Origin: Morella rubra
Taxonomy: Eukaryota > Streptophyta > Magnoliopsida > Fagales > Myricaceae
Direction of reading: 5' to 3'
DNA: 64,000 bases
Assembly: GCA_003952965.2 (NCBI GenBank)
Contig: CM025853.1
Coordinates: forward strand, 24,744,584-24,808,583
The position numbers and the translations under genes are program-made. Positions 34,481 through 45,777 of this stretch are shown here, in pieces. Every line of letters starts with the position of its first letter. Within the stretch, counting starts at the first letter, position 1. Under the pieces are notes generated by a model, which ran no database searches, was not told the DNA's origin, and saw only the letters and a program-made list of their open reading frames with translations.

Positions 34481-36479
34481 CGATAATCTCATTATCCCCG
34501 TTGCCCTCCACTAGCGGCACCGGTGGAGGAGGGACAACGTGAAGAAGAGCCAGGATCAACATCGACCAAACCGAAATCCTCAACTCGAGGAACTGGAGAT
34601 GCAGGTGGATCCTTGAGGTACCATTGGGCTCGTACCCCACGAATACCTCAAAAGATTTGGTGACATAAGTTCATAATTTAACTACTACTATGTAGGGATC
34701 AACATCCAAAGTCTGCTCGCTCATAAATGTCAGCATCTGATATGTCCGATGTCCACGGCAGTACATACAAGAGATTAAAATAAAAGGGTGAGTCCTATTG
34801 ACTCAGTAAAAGGGGGAAAAAAAGAATATGCCACACAAAACAGATAAGTATGAATAATCAAAATAATCTGTAAGCATCAATAACACTAAACAGGAAAATG
34901 ATGCAATGCAGGAATGATGCATCTGTTTTTCGGTCATTGTACTTTCTTTCTTTCCTCTTTTCTATCTGTCGAGGTGTCCTTTCATTGCTCTGTTTAACCC
35001 CTAGAGTTAGGGTTGTGAGTCCCTCCTCTCCTCTGGGACTGTCCCATGCCCCAACACCAGGACCTAGTTAGGCATAATTGTTCCATCACCTAGAGATACC
35101 TACCACTATCCTCTCAGTGGTGGCTTGCACTATCCCACTGTAAACAGTACCGTCACCTTGTCATAAGACCACCTCTGAGTATGGGTTTCATTTGTGCGTC
35201 ATGTCGAGTCAACAGTATCCCTCTCATACCCGTATGACAAATCTCGTGTGATGTTAAAATATTGGTACAGATATACAGTAACCAGCCCTATGTACCCTAA
35301 TTATACAAATATACCATCCAAAATTTATATCCAACTGTAAAATCGAAATTATCGTCTAGGTGGGGACATAAGTCAAAGATAATAAAAATATAAAAATCAT
35401 ACCATTAAAGTGGATCCTATATCTCTATCGCGTTAATGTAATTTAACAATAGTGTGAGGCGACTTTTAGAGAGCGCATTAACGGTTAATCCTACCGGGCT
35501 CTATTCCTTCAAGTATTGTTGTTAATACTTAATCTTTGGAGGGTATTATATTGACAAGGATCTTCAAGTTTGTGACGTAAGAGTGTTTAACTGCGAGCCT
35601 AAAAGTCCATTTAGGCCACTAAATGGACTTTGTGAGTGGTTGATGACCAATCAAGCCAACAAGTTGCTTATTTCTCTTAGAACGTTTTTTACCTACATAA
35701 TGTTGGAGACTTTCCAACAAACATCATCTAATGCCACATAGAAATTTTCATTGTGTTGCTTAACAAAAGCCACACTGCCAAAAAGAAGATTTTATGAAAT
35801 GATTCAACAAGAAGTGTAAAGCATGAACCTTTACTTACCTCTTAACACGTAATTTGAATTGGACCATATCTGGCCGAAACTTACTCTTTCAAGAGACATA
35901 CCAGGGGACAATTCTTCAACCTTCCCCGACCTCCGTTCTGACTTCGTAATTTTACAATAGACCTCTGTGACCATATAACTACGACCGCCACAACATTTCC
36001 TATTCATAGGCCAAAACTCTATGTATTTTCAGGGAGATCTCCATGTAGTGACGTTTTGGAGATATCAGATTTAGGTTTATTATAAACTCTAATAGAAGCA
36101 TAACATGCTGTACATCACTAGGCAGAGTCTCCAAACAACTTATGCGTATTTCTTTAGTCCCACTTCCGTTTTGCATTATGCCTTACCTAACATTGACATT
36201 TCGGGAGTCTCATTCCAAAAGAAAAGAAAGAGCAAAACTCCCCGGGCTCATCAGTTTATATAAGTCGTGACCCTTAAAACATTTCTCCCCTTACTACCAA
36301 TCTCTCACCGCGCGTTAAATTTTGAAGAATAATGTGGCAAATCACAACCTCATACCTCTATTGTTCGATGTTATAACTGCACTGTGTTCCACTTTGGATA
36401 TTATACACACTAGATCAGTAGAGAGACTACTATATCTAGATAGAGAAGTTACACCGAAGAGAGTAAAATAAATGACCTA
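34481..36479. other. Retrotransposon-like non-coding sequence
   Basis: No gene. A phrase 'ggtgagtcctattgactcagtaaa' region (about 34785) and the monotonous low-coding character suggest gypsy LTR or untranslated sequence. No paired LTR boundary could be set. Confidence 0.35.
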
Positions 36480-38950
36480 AGTATGGTGGATTATCGCGAA
36501 AAAAGAGAGCGCAGAATTCCGGAGACTGATCCATGCAAGATCTCTTGTTCACTTCTTACCATCCGGGTTTTTTCTTCCTTGTTTTCTTCCTTTTGGCCAA
36601 AAGGAGCATTCCGCGGTCAGCTTGGTGCATCTGCTACAACGTTCACTTCTCCGCCCTTAACCTTTTCTTTCTACCTAGATCTTTGCTGAGTTTGTACCAA
36701 ACTGAAGTCATCTTGGAAATTATTTCGATTTATGCTTGTACTGAAAGTGGAACGGCAAAGGAAAGCTATATGCGTGCGATTCGCAACGTTCATTCCAAGA
36801 ACCTTGAATTGTCCCTTACGATTGAGGCGCCTATTTCTTATACTACCCCAGGATAAACAGGATCTCGATGCCTCACACGTCTTGCCTCTCTTTTACTTCT
36901 TCTAGTTGAAACAGGCTTAAGCATAAGAAAAACAAGTGGAACGAACGTAACTCCCCTTGGACTAATCCTAATACAGATCTATCCAAATCTATAAGGATAA
37001 AGAGCCGAAATCCATTATAGGAACCGAGATTAGATGCGATAGATTGTATCCAAAATCACCTTTATAAACTATTCACAACTCTGACTATGCCAATCAACTC
37101 AAATATTCATCTGCGGTAGCATATTAATATGTAGTGAGGTCTAGTACGTCCCAAAAGATGAATGTATGCACGAGACTGGAGCCATCAAACTTCAAAATCT
37201 ATGTACCACCGGTCACCAATTATAATACAGCAAGAAAAAGTAAGAGTAAATACCGTGTATGAGAAACTGGAATAAAGTAGTAAGCATATTAGAGTTTTGA
37301 CATAGATATATGATTGTTTAGATAGACTATTTGAAAGTAAAAGTAGTCATTGTCTTCAATAAGAAGATCTAAATTATAGAACTCAACGATTATAAGATAG
37401 TTTGAGTTGTATTATCACAAGCCAAGCCTCAATACAAACCCTGGGGTCCAAGTTGTGGTGTTAATGGGCTTTTTAATATTCATTGCTAACCTGGGATGTA
37501 TCCAGAGCGTATGTATATGCTTCAAGTCTAAATGGTGGTTCATCGACAGAAGACATCAAACTGCTTCGTAGGAAAGAAGATCTGAATGCTCAGAAGAACT
37601 CATATATACTCATGAATCCCCAAAGCAGGCGAAATAGATGAAATGATGTCTACAAACATCTTGCATCGATGGGTATGAGCCCAGCCTCTACAATTGGCAT
37701 CAAATGTGTTCCCTAGAAGGTCGTATGTGTCCAGAAAGCTCAAAGATCTGCCTCTACCACTTTGGTGGCGGTGAACGAATAAGAACTTATGATAACTGCC
37801 TTCTGAGGTATGGAGCCTTAAAGGAGAACAACGGGTAGAACTAGTTGTAATATCAGTCAAATAAGGTACAGACATGGGATCCGAGATGCTCAAACTGCTC
37901 AGGGTCGAGAACTAAACTGCTCGGGGTCGAGAACTAAATTACTCGGGGTCGAGAGCTCAAACTGCTCGGGATCGAGAACTCAAACTACTCGGGGTCGAAA
38001 ACTCAAAATCTTGTCTAATCAACCCGGGCGTGCAGCACTCAGACCTGTCTTACCAGGATTTTCACTGGTCACACACACACACAACACACGCTGGCCTTAT
38101 CGAACTCCTCATTTACAGACTTGCCCCGGTCATCCCAATTACCTTCTTGAATGTAAACACAAATAAAATTTCACATGAGCACTATATACTATAGCTCTAT
38201 ACAAGGAAGGGGCATTACATCAATGATATAAAAATAAATATAATCACATATGTATAAATGTAGGAGAATTAAAGATATACGCAAAATAATTGAAGTAAGA
38301 AAATTTCACAACGTACTATTTATATTATCTCACATATATACCAAATAGGTGCAAAAGAGCTGGGCCTTACATTACTGGACAAGAGCAGGATTGGAATTTA
38401 CTCTATTTTGATACCGATTTTCTTAAATTTCCCAACCAGCCCATTCGACAAAGCAATCTTGGACCCTCTTGGCTTTGCTTTCTGGCATATTCTACTGAGC
38501 TTCCTTTACAGACCAACTTGGCCACCGAATGTCTGAATGGAATGTATTTATTAGGAAAGCGGGTGTTCACTCACAAAAAGAGTTCAACAAAGTCACTCCT
38601 TGAACAGAAGCCTGAGCCCTTTAAGGTAGGCTAGATAGATCAAAAAGGTCTTCCGTGAGGTGCTATATAAGTCCTTGCATTTTGGTTTCAATAAATAGTT
38701 GTATACCAATACTTTTGATAAGAAATAGATAATCAACAATAGAAGAAAATATGACTCTCCCCGCTTCCCCTACCAACGATGATCAACCAATGTTGGTCGA
38801 GGAAAACCCCACTCAGGAGCATCATCAGGACCCAAACATCTACTTCTACTCCTCCACTAGAGGGAAAGGAGTAGTAGAAGTGGCCTTCCCCGATTTCGTT
38901 GCTACCGCAAGCTTTACGCAATCGATCAGATCATATAGATATCCCTTTAA
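36480..38950. other. Mosaic non-coding block, possibly organelle-derived in part
   Basis: Base composition and word use differ from the AT-rich flanks. No gene is recognisable. Open stretches such as 36533-36856 and 38751-38960 have no domain. A short tandem array lies at 37889-38008 (separate entry). Mitochondrial origin is a guess from style only. Confidence 0.3.
37889..38008. repeat. Short tandem array, about five copies of a ~23-bp unit
   Basis: The unit reads approximately 'ctgctcggggtcgagaact', with variants 'ttactcgggg' and 'ctcgggatcgag'. Each unit holds an interrupted palindrome CTCGGGGTCGAG. Confidence 0.85.
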
Positions 38951-38951
38951 C

Positions 38952-39285
38952 GCAACATAGGTCATCGAAAGGATCTCGGAGACCCACCAAAGCACGAAAG
39001 TCAGGATCTTTCAGAAAATGAATTCCTATTCGAAGAGTGCATAACCGCATGGATAAGCTCACACTAACCTGTCAATTTGGGATCCAATTCGGGACTTTCC
39101 TTGGGAGGTACTCTTTATCCATGGATCCTTTACTCATACTCATTCAATTGGAAGTATTGATCCAATTAAAAAATAAATTATGTTTCATAATTTCATAATC
39201 CAACTTTTTTATTTCTAATTGACTTTTTTGGATAGAAATCACGAGAATTTCTATTCTTCCTCGAATATTTCATTGAGAGGTAAAG
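38952..39285. other. Likely plastid-derived segment (NUPT, or via mitochondrion)
   Basis: The stretch from 'cataggtcatcgaaagg' through 'gggatccaattcggga' to 'ccttgggaggta' (to about 39111) matches, from memory, plastid inverted-repeat sequence near ycf15/trnL-CAA. The following AT-rich part to about 39285 also reads like plastid spacer, but from another place. So it would be a join of two plastid pieces. Recognition is from memory only. Confidence 0.5.
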
Positions 39286-39619
39286 GATCATTCTCGTAAT
39301 GGGAGTGAGTGCATCGCCCACGCCATAGAAGAAATGGGACATGAAAGATGGAAAGCAAAGCACCCGGTGGGGCAGGAAGTCAACTTAAGGTAGACCGCTT
39401 ATTCAAATCCAAAAACGAACTACATAAGGTTTTTTCTGAATAAAATACTGGATAGGAAAGACCAGTAAGGCATATCGGGATAGCCAGGATTCCCTCAATG
39501 GCAGGTTTAACAAGAACTTCTACTCCATCTAGACATGGCCCCAGCTTGGCCACCGTCTTTTAGTAAGCTAATGACAGTCGTCTTGTACTGCAAGTGTAAC
39601 ATTCTATTTATCTCAGTTT

Positions 39620-39933
39620 TTCCCTAGTTCCTGTGCCCCACTCAGAATGCCTGGAAAGTCGGGCTTTCCACATGTTACTGGACAAGATCAGGATTGGCAA
39701 GTTCCTCATAACATGGAACGAAACCAGAGGTTGATGTCAGTTGTTGTTGTTGCAATATTAGTCTCTTCCTCGAGGGGAGATGAAAGAGGGGGAAACGGTC
39801 CTTTCTAATCTAATCTTCCCTAGTTCCTGTGCCCCACTCAGAATGCCATGGAAAGTCGGGCTTTCCACAAGTTACTAGACAAGAGCAGGATTGGCGAGTT
39901 CCTCATAACATGGCACGAAACCAGAGGTTAATG
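39620..39933. repeat. Pair of ~117-bp direct repeats
   Basis: 39620-39736 and 39816-39933 share 'ttccctagttcctgtgcccc', 'gaaagtcgggctttccaca' and 'cgaaaccagaggtt' in order, with a few mismatches. A partial third copy is at about 38370-38395 ('ttactggacaagagcaggat'). Confidence 0.8.
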
Positions 39934-41294
39934 TTGAACTACGGATACTTTTGAGAGACCTGCAGTGTTCTGTCATCACTTATGCAATTCAAAATGCGAT
40001 TTAAATAAGATAGAAATCTGTAACTAAAATAAAGGAATCCAAAACCAAGCAAAGAGAAAACCTCCATGTCTCAGGTCTTCCACCCCAGCCTTTATCTACC
40101 AGATAGCCTCATCTTTCCCCCCTCCCCGGATCCATCATCTTTGAGGAGGAGGAAAGAGAAGTCCCATACTATTTATGGAAGACTAGGGATTGCTAATCTG
40201 CCTACGCGGGAAGCCTTCTCCCTCTTAGGCTAAAGAGTAAAGATAGCCCTTGCCCTCTAATACATGTCACATTGGATTTGCCAATATTCCTAGCCCTCCT
40301 TCATCCCTACGGATACCCTCGAAAGGTGTCCTACTGGCCCTCGGTCTGCAAGCCCTCGGCTACGAGATCGAAATGGGTGTAGGAGAGATTTAGTGCCAAT
40401 GTGTTGTTAGGCAAAAATGCGCTTTTTTTTTTTTCAGAACAGTCCGCTTTCAGATCTGGTCGAAAGACCAGCCGGCACCCACCCGACTAGAGGGACTAAG
40501 AAATTAATAGAGTACAAAATCGAGTCGATAGTTGGGCTCCGGGACATTACTACCACGGCTACTATCGACCAGAGCCCAAAGAAGGAAAAGAACGGACTAA
40601 AGCAAGGAGTTAATTGGCCATACATAGCTTTTCAATATAAAACAAAGTGAAGCATTTAGGTCGCTTTTAGCCCATTCCATTTTTTGGTAGGTCGACCGTG
40701 GAATTTCTTTGTTTATGTATTTTCGGAATATGAGTGTGTGACTTGTTATAATGGATCCTATGGATATTACAAAAATCGATTCTGCCATCTTGATACAGAT
40801 GTTTTTACCTCGTCGGATATTCATTCTAGTATCCAGAACGCGCGGAATATAATATATAAAATATATTACAAACTATTATAACTATGATTCATCATATTTA
40901 ATATTCAGACCTCCCGTGCCGGACTCCATAAAAGAATTAACAAAAAGAGTTAAAAAAAGAGGGTTACAAGTTATAAATTGAGAGATTTTTCTTCTTTTTC
41001 CCGTTTATGCTCTTTTTTTAATTAAATAATTAAAGGACAAACCTTTCTTTAGATTTTTATTCATTATATCTATTGGTTGAATAAGTGATGATCCACCGAT
41101 TCTTACTCAGGGAATCTTTGGCCTTAGTTTAAAGGTTTTATTGAATCATCATGGTTATAGTATGAATATGAGGTTTTAATCAATTCATAGGCTCTTAACA
41201 AGAGAATTCCTATCAATAATAAAGAAAACAAAAGTAAAGCCGTATTACACACAAATAAAAGAAAATAAAAATAGGCAAATAGAAGATTCAGGAT
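39934..41294. other. Non-coding, partly plastid-like
   Basis: About 40640-41290 is AT-rich and reads like plastid intergenic DNA ('atatgagtgtgtgacttg', 'gacctcccgtgccggactcc'). No plastid gene could be named with confidence. 40430-40640 is open in one frame without a known domain. The block ends where F-box homology begins. Confidence 0.35.
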
Positions 41295-41781
41295 GAGACA
41301 TTGTTTCCAACGGGGCACTGCATTGGCCAAGTGATGGACAATCATTGCATTTGATTTAAGTGAGGAGAGATTCCGTGAGATGCCTATGGCCATGCATTTT
41401 TACGAAGATGAAGATTCCATTAATTTGATAAATCTGGGAGGCTATCTTTGTGTTTCCTGTTGTAGGGGTATGTATATTGAGATCTGGGCAATGATGGAGT
41501 ATGGAGTAAAAGAATCATGGACAATACTTTATAGAGTTGCACTTGCAAATAGAGTATATGATTTACATACCTTTTGCTTTTTGGGAGGTGATCAGCTCGT
41601 TGGAATGAATAGACCCTTTGAGTTATTAAGGTTTAATCCGGAAAGAGACATTATTGAAAGTTATGTGATTGGTAGAGACTGTCTGGAAGATGATGTTTTT
41701 GTCGAGGGTTTGCTTTCACCTAACGATTACGTTGAGAATGATAAAGTGCAGCAATACATGGCGCATACAACAGCGGTGTGA
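41295..41781 (+). pseudogene. F-box-associated (FBA-type) domain fragment
   Basis: Homology starts at about 41310 with 'SNGALHWP'. After a 1-base shift it continues 'IIAFDLSEERFREMP' and then the open frame 41380-41781: 'LGGYLCVSCCRG', 'EIWAMMEYGVKESWT', 'LLRFNPERD', ending in a stop at 41781. This is the C-terminal substrate-recognition half of a plant F-box protein (SCF ubiquitin ligase subunit). The N-terminal F-box (LPxxLxxxI) is missing: upstream is organelle-like DNA, so the 5' half was lost or displaced. Confidence 0.75.
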
Positions 41782-42927
41782 TTCCATTTCCCCCAATATT
41801 TGACTCTAATTCTACCTTTAACATAACTGTAAGACTTGTATCGGATCTGTAGTTTCTTGTTTATTATTTTTGAGAACCTCTTATGTTGCTTCGGAAAGTC
41901 AAACTTTCTATGTAGCCGACTTGACTTTGTAAACGTCTGCGCAATGGTTTAAATTCTGTTTGTATTCATGTCTACCTTCTTCCTCTGTCAAAGTGGTTTT
42001 CTATTTTCTAAAGGTTATATGAATTTAGCGACTCACGCTTCCCTTTTATGTGCATCTTTAACTAGCACTTCACGTGGTTATTGTGACTGCAGATATTGCC
42101 AAAATAAGTACCGACTGGGTTCATTTGCCAAAATCATTACAACAAATTTGGTTCATTTCTTGTAGTGAATTTGTACAAATTGGTTATTGGAAAGTTATTG
42201 AGCATCATTCTACTGCTTGTAGTGAATGATTATTGGGTTCATTTGACTTTTTTGTTACATTAATTAGATATAGGTTCACATTAAAATCCATTACACTGCC
42301 CTCTATTTGTACGGCCTCATGTATTTTTTTTTTTTTAATCAAAAATCTTTTTTCCTACAAGAATACTTAAGGGCTAAGGCCTTCCATTTCCTGCTCTAAG
42401 CATGTGCTTCTCGTCAAAATCTCGATAGGACAGCGTACCCTTAGGTTTTGTTTTGTTTTTTTTTTTTTATCCTCTCACCTGTACCTAAATGATTGAAAAT
42501 TGTTTGGACAACATGGTAATTAGCGAATCTTATATAAATTCTGGACATTTACCTTTGACCATCGTTTTGTGTTGGTAGATGTACCCACTTGCTTCTACCA
42601 GTAGTTTCAATTTCTTTTTCTGTCCCATATATATATATATATATATATATCCTATTGTTGATGTTTCGATTATTGTTCTAGTACTATTTAATGGAACTAA
42701 TATTTAAGGTTTGAGAGAAGGTAGAAAACGTCAACATAGTATCAAGGAAGTAGATCCTAAGTCAATCACACAAGGAGCAGAAGAGTCCAAAGTCAATTAC
42801 TCGAGAAGAATATAAGGAATATTTATATTAATGATTGAGAACAACACTAGGAGATAGAGTTTATTTTCTACATTACTTATAAATTCAATGGTCATCTCCC
42901 CCGAGACCGACACAAGTTTCCAAAACA
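41782..42927. other. Non-coding, downstream of the F-box fragment
   Basis: T-rich runs (about 42320, 42460) and a (ta)n microsatellite at about 42629-42650. No gene. A 'cttgtagtg' near 42158 resembles a CACTA 3' end but has no partner. Confidence 0.45.
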
Positions 42928-43747
42928 CACTACACCATTTTTGGCTTTAGGGGACGCATTTTGTGGGGACGTCCATAAAGGTTACTATTCAGAGACAAAC
43001 TTCTTTTCGTCCCTAACAAAAACTTTTAGGGACTAAATATAAATTTCGTCCCCATTAGTCATGAAATCTAGTCGTCTTCATTAAATTTGTCTCTAATTTG
43101 GTGGAAGTGATGGCGGGAAACCTTTATGTACGAACCTAATTTTGTGGCACAATGTGTTCACCCCTAACTTGACTCGTGGGATTCAGAGACGATAATGTAA
43201 CAATAATGTTCAAATTATTTCAAACATATGATTTAGAATATCATGTTTGATAGGGTATGAACACACGTTATATATTCTTTTTACGTTCATCTGATTAATT
43301 TACATGCACAAACTTTGATATTTAGAATACAAGTCCATCAAAACTTAACATAATCTAATTTATATAAACATTCATAGTCTTAATCCAACAAAATATATAT
43401 AATGCCAACCACAAGACAAGTCCATCAAATAAAACATGCTAAATATAAAAGCGTTAATTAAGTACATCCACATAGAAGCACTGACAAAAGTGAGGGTGAA
43501 ATGCCACAAAAAGACGAATCGGTGCCCCGTAGGAAGATGCATAGTGTGAGCCCTGCCAACTCAACAAGTTAGTCCTCAAAAAATGCAATCCGAATGTAAA
43601 TGGACTACAACTCACTCATAATAGGAGTAATATTCTGCACTTAAACGTACGGAGACCAGCTTCCTGCGTATTGATCTCGGCTAAGAACCAATCGACCCAC
43701 TATAGGCGCGCCTGGTGGGCAGCATGTGCTTGTTCCCTTGCCTCTGG

Positions 43748-43779
43748 CCCCCCCCCCCCCCGGGCCCCCCCCCCCCCCC
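43748..43779 (+). repeat. Poly-C tract C14-GGG-C15
   Basis: Two C-runs of 14 and 15 are separated by GGG. The G-rich complement fits a quadruplex pattern. Such tracts are also prone to assembly error. Confidence 0.85.
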
Positions 43780-43929
43780 TTGCACGGCGGCCAACATGAC
43801 TTGCACTTCTCACATGTGTGCTTAACCCAACGGAGCGCATTTGACAAATGGTCTTCTCGTCGAGTAGGCCTTGATATATCCGCCCTAGTAGATCTATATG
43901 GGACCCACTCACCACCTAAAATAAGAATC

Positions 43930-43977
43930 GAGCCTAATCCTGTGTGAAGCTTTGAGCCTAATCCTGTGTGAAGCTTT
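43930..43977 (+). repeat. 24-bp unit repeated twice in tandem
   Basis: The unit 'gagcctaatcctgtgtgaag' plus 'cttt' occurs at 43930 and again at 43954 with no mismatch. Confidence 0.92.
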
Positions 43978-43982
43978 GAATC

Positions 43983-44375
43983 TATAGGGATGTTCGTTTT
44001 GTAAAGATTTTTAGGATTTTGATATAATTGTAAATATTTATATAGATTGGAGTTTTATAGGTTTTTGTGTAAAATTTGGTGAAAAATTTTAAAGATATTT
44101 AATTTTTGTTAGAATTTGTAAAAATTTATAGAGAGAGATGAATTGATGTAATTGTTTAATAAAAAAGTATTGGAGTTAGGTGAAAAAGTATGGAGAGAGA
44201 ATATTTGTTATAATTTTTTTTTAAAAGTATTAGAGTTTGTATGAAAAGTTGTTGGAGATTGTATAAAAAGTATAGGTTTTTGTGTATGAATTTTTGAGAT
44301 TTTGAATATTCATTTTATATATTTATTGAATTCTATTGTATTCTAGAATATTTTTGCAAATGAACATGTCCTATA
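43983..44375. mobile_element. Probable MITE, about 390 bp
   Basis: Left end 'tagggatgttcgttttg' and right end 'caaatgaacatgtccta' are imperfect inverted repeats. The interior is AT-rich without coding. Flanking TA bases make the target duplication ambiguous (2-4 bp), so the superfamily is not assigned. Confidence 0.6.
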
Positions 44376-44960
44376 TTTGAGGCAAGCACCAAGTTCAGTA
44401 TCCTAAAAGAAGGGGATCAAATCCTTCTGTCAGATGACTATGCCTCCTCTATAATTTGGCCCAGAACGACCGCTCATTGATAGAAGTACGTGATCCATGG
44501 TCGGCTTAGCATCATCAGCAATAGAATGAGCCTCTAGAATAGAAGGAGGAGGAGGAGCATCACCCTTTGGTATAGGAGGAGGGGTATCGCCTTCTGGTAT
44601 AACTGCAGCCGTGGGATGTGGAGAAACTTGACAATTGCATCTGCCGACACAATGACCGTGAGCCCATGGACCATCACAATCTAATGATACGCATTGGGAT
44701 CTTGTTTCCCCATCTCTAAATAAAACTCATGAACCAAATTGTGGATGACGCACCCCATCATCCGAAGGATGGGCATCCATCCTTTAGTTGTGAAAATATG
44801 GAGAGAGTGTCGTATCCTCGAAGCTCAACGGCAAGTGCTGCTCAATGTTTACAACCCACTCAACTAGCGCCGGTCATGCCTTGATTTGTTCCTCTCCTAT
44901 CAAATCCATCTGTTACGACACATGCCTGGGCCTTAGTCGCTTTCTTAAGGATGCCATGGT

Positions 44961-45463
44961 TAGAAATCAAGCGAGTCTACAAAAGAATAAATTATGTTCG
45001 ATACACAAGCGTTTTAATCAACAAATAAAAAATATGTGGAAATTATTAACTCATTAGTAAACACTTGAAATAAGCAAACAAAGTTGAAACACTTACATAG
45101 AAATATGTGAAAAAATTATTCAACAGAAATGATATTACGAAGAAAAATAAAATGATTATTTAAGAAGAATAAACATGATTTAAATACGTACAATATGCAA
45201 ATGTTAAATACTTGGTATTGTTATAGATATAAAAATACATTATTTACAGATGTGATATATAGAAATACACATGGATTAATCATTAAATACGTACAATATG
45301 CAAATGTGGAACACTTACACTATACATGAAATGACTTAACAAATAAAACTATTTTTTACTTTATACACTTACACTATGCAAGGAAATAAATATTCGACTA
45401 CCACTAAACGGTTACACTATACAAACATACAAACTGTTACTCTATACATGCAACTAATCAACA
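44961..45463. other. AT-rich non-coding stretch
   Basis: Repeated phrases 'atacgtacaatatgcaaatg' occur twice (about 45184 and 45284). No gene. Confidence 0.5.
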
Positions 45464-45472
45464 AATTATTAA

Positions 45473-45768
45473 GGTTAAATTACTCCACCAGTCCTTAGAG
45501 TTTGAGCTATTTCCATATTGGTCCTAAGAGTAAATTTTTTCCTACAAGTATCCTTACTGTTTGGACTGAATCTCATTCTCATCCCAACGTTAACTTGTTT
45601 AACGAAATTGCACATGTTGATAACGTCTAACACATCATAATGGACAAGTTAACGTTAGGATGAGAATGAGATTCGGTCCAAACCACATGGATACCAATAG
45701 GAAAAAGTTTACCTTAAGGACCCATATGGGAAAAAATCAAATCTCGGGATTGCAGGAGTAATTTAGCC
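45473..45768. mobile_element. Mutator-type MITE, 296 bp, perfect 9-bp duplication
   Basis: Terminal repeats GGTTAAATTACTCC and GGAGTAATTTAGCC are inverted with one mismatch. The flanks are AATTATTAA at 45464-45472 and 45769-45777, identical. The interior has long inverted repeats ('gaatctcattctcatcc' with 'ggatgagaatgagattc'), so the RNA could fold into a hairpin. Confidence 0.88.
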
Positions 45769-45777
45769 AATTATTAA

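Larger units (their letters stand above)
42928..44960 (-). mobile_element. CACTA element terminus with decayed interior
   Basis: It begins CACTACACC at 42928, followed by subterminal words 'ggggacgc', 'ggggacgtcc', 'gtccctaac' and 'agggactaa' in both orientations (to about 43080), the classic layout of a CACTA end. No matching ...GTAGTG end was found, so it is truncated or the other end is outside recognition. Decayed coding-like sequence on the minus strand between about 44400 and 44960 may be a Transposase_24-type remnant, but this is weak. It contains a MITE at about 43983-44375. Confidence 0.6.

Noticed and set aside
41124-41393. 89-codon minus-strand frame with a membrane-like segment
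   Set aside because: It spans the junction of plastid-like DNA and the F-box fragment, so its N-terminal part is antisense to the FBA domain; no known plastid gene matched.
42155-42166. 'cttgtagtg', like a CACTA 3' end
   Set aside because: No inverted partner or subterminal repeats beside it; a second chance match lies near 42213.
43641-43947. Frames with Gly- or Pro-runs across the poly-C tract
   Set aside because: Homopolymer artefact, no homology.
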